The position numbers and the translations under genes were made by a program. A DNA stretch of 32,176 bases from JADKCL01 sp046050405 (GTDB lineage Bacteria > Bacteroidota > Bacteroidia > J057 > JADKCL01). A model generated the notes under the pieces. It saw only the letters and a program-made list of their open reading frames with translations. It was not told the origin of the DNA and ran no database searches. The stretch spans positions 1 to 32,176 of the forward strand of contig JBJOPY010000292.1 in the NCBI GenBank assembly GCA_046050405.1. Reading direction: 5' to 3'. Shown piece by piece: positions 32,151-32,176 of this stretch (position 1 is its first letter; every line of letters starts with the position of its first letter).

Positions 32151-32176
32151 GCATCTCACAGATAATTGGAAAGGGC

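Overview
The window is chromosomal DNA of a Bacteroidota bacterium with a fairly high GC content for that phylum. The evidence is a C-terminal gliding-motility/type IX secretion sorting domain (11578-14406), a Bacteroidota-style TonB/ExbB/ExbD/ExbD cluster, an RsuA/RluB-type pseudouridine synthase with a long Lys/Pro/Ala tail, and repeated TAnnTTTG -7 promoter elements with few Shine-Dalgarno sequences. The flavour is Saprospiria-like, but that placement is an impression from memory. I saw no insertion sequence, integrase, prophage gene or CRISPR array. This is mostly a core-genome region.

Layout, left half. 56-816 (minus) is a tight three-gene set: two tiny Cys-containing membrane proteins and a thioredoxin. 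817-1300 has no gene but holds stacked inverted repeats and a perfect 23-bp-arm terminator. A ferredoxin (minus) and a LuxC-type acyl-CoA reductase (plus) diverge from 1649-1756. 2965-7557 is one plus-strand run with overlapping genes: a TlpA-type exported thiol oxidoreductase, a response regulator, a histidine kinase, a YgjP-type metalloprotease and an RluA-type pseudouridine synthase. A tRNA-Arg(CCT) with a clear promoter follows on the minus strand. Then come purL, ribE and a large secreted T9SS-sorted protein, all on the minus strand.

Layout, right half (all plus). rplM-rpsI-rpsB end at a strong terminator with no tsf. hisS and hutH overlap by 4 nt. An isolated nuoH, clpC with its own terminator, and a secreted S9 peptidase follow. 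Next is the scpB/pseudouridine synthase pair, and last the proton-driven energy-transduction cluster exbB-exbD-(orf)-exbD-tonB, which runs to the window edge.

Functionally the region mixes information processing (ribosomal proteins, HisRS, two pseudouridine synthases, ScpB), biosynthesis (PurL, riboflavin synthase), respiration (NuoH), proteostasis (ClpC, exported peptidase) and envelope work (TonB system, T9SS cargo, TlpA protein). No clearly new system is visible. The points I would revisit are a possible degenerate third ExbD between the two intact ones (30301-30630), the hisS-hutH coupling, the missing tsf, the lone nuoH, and structured intergenic DNA at 1125-1278 and 19625-19764. All family assignments come from reading motifs by eye; no database search was run.
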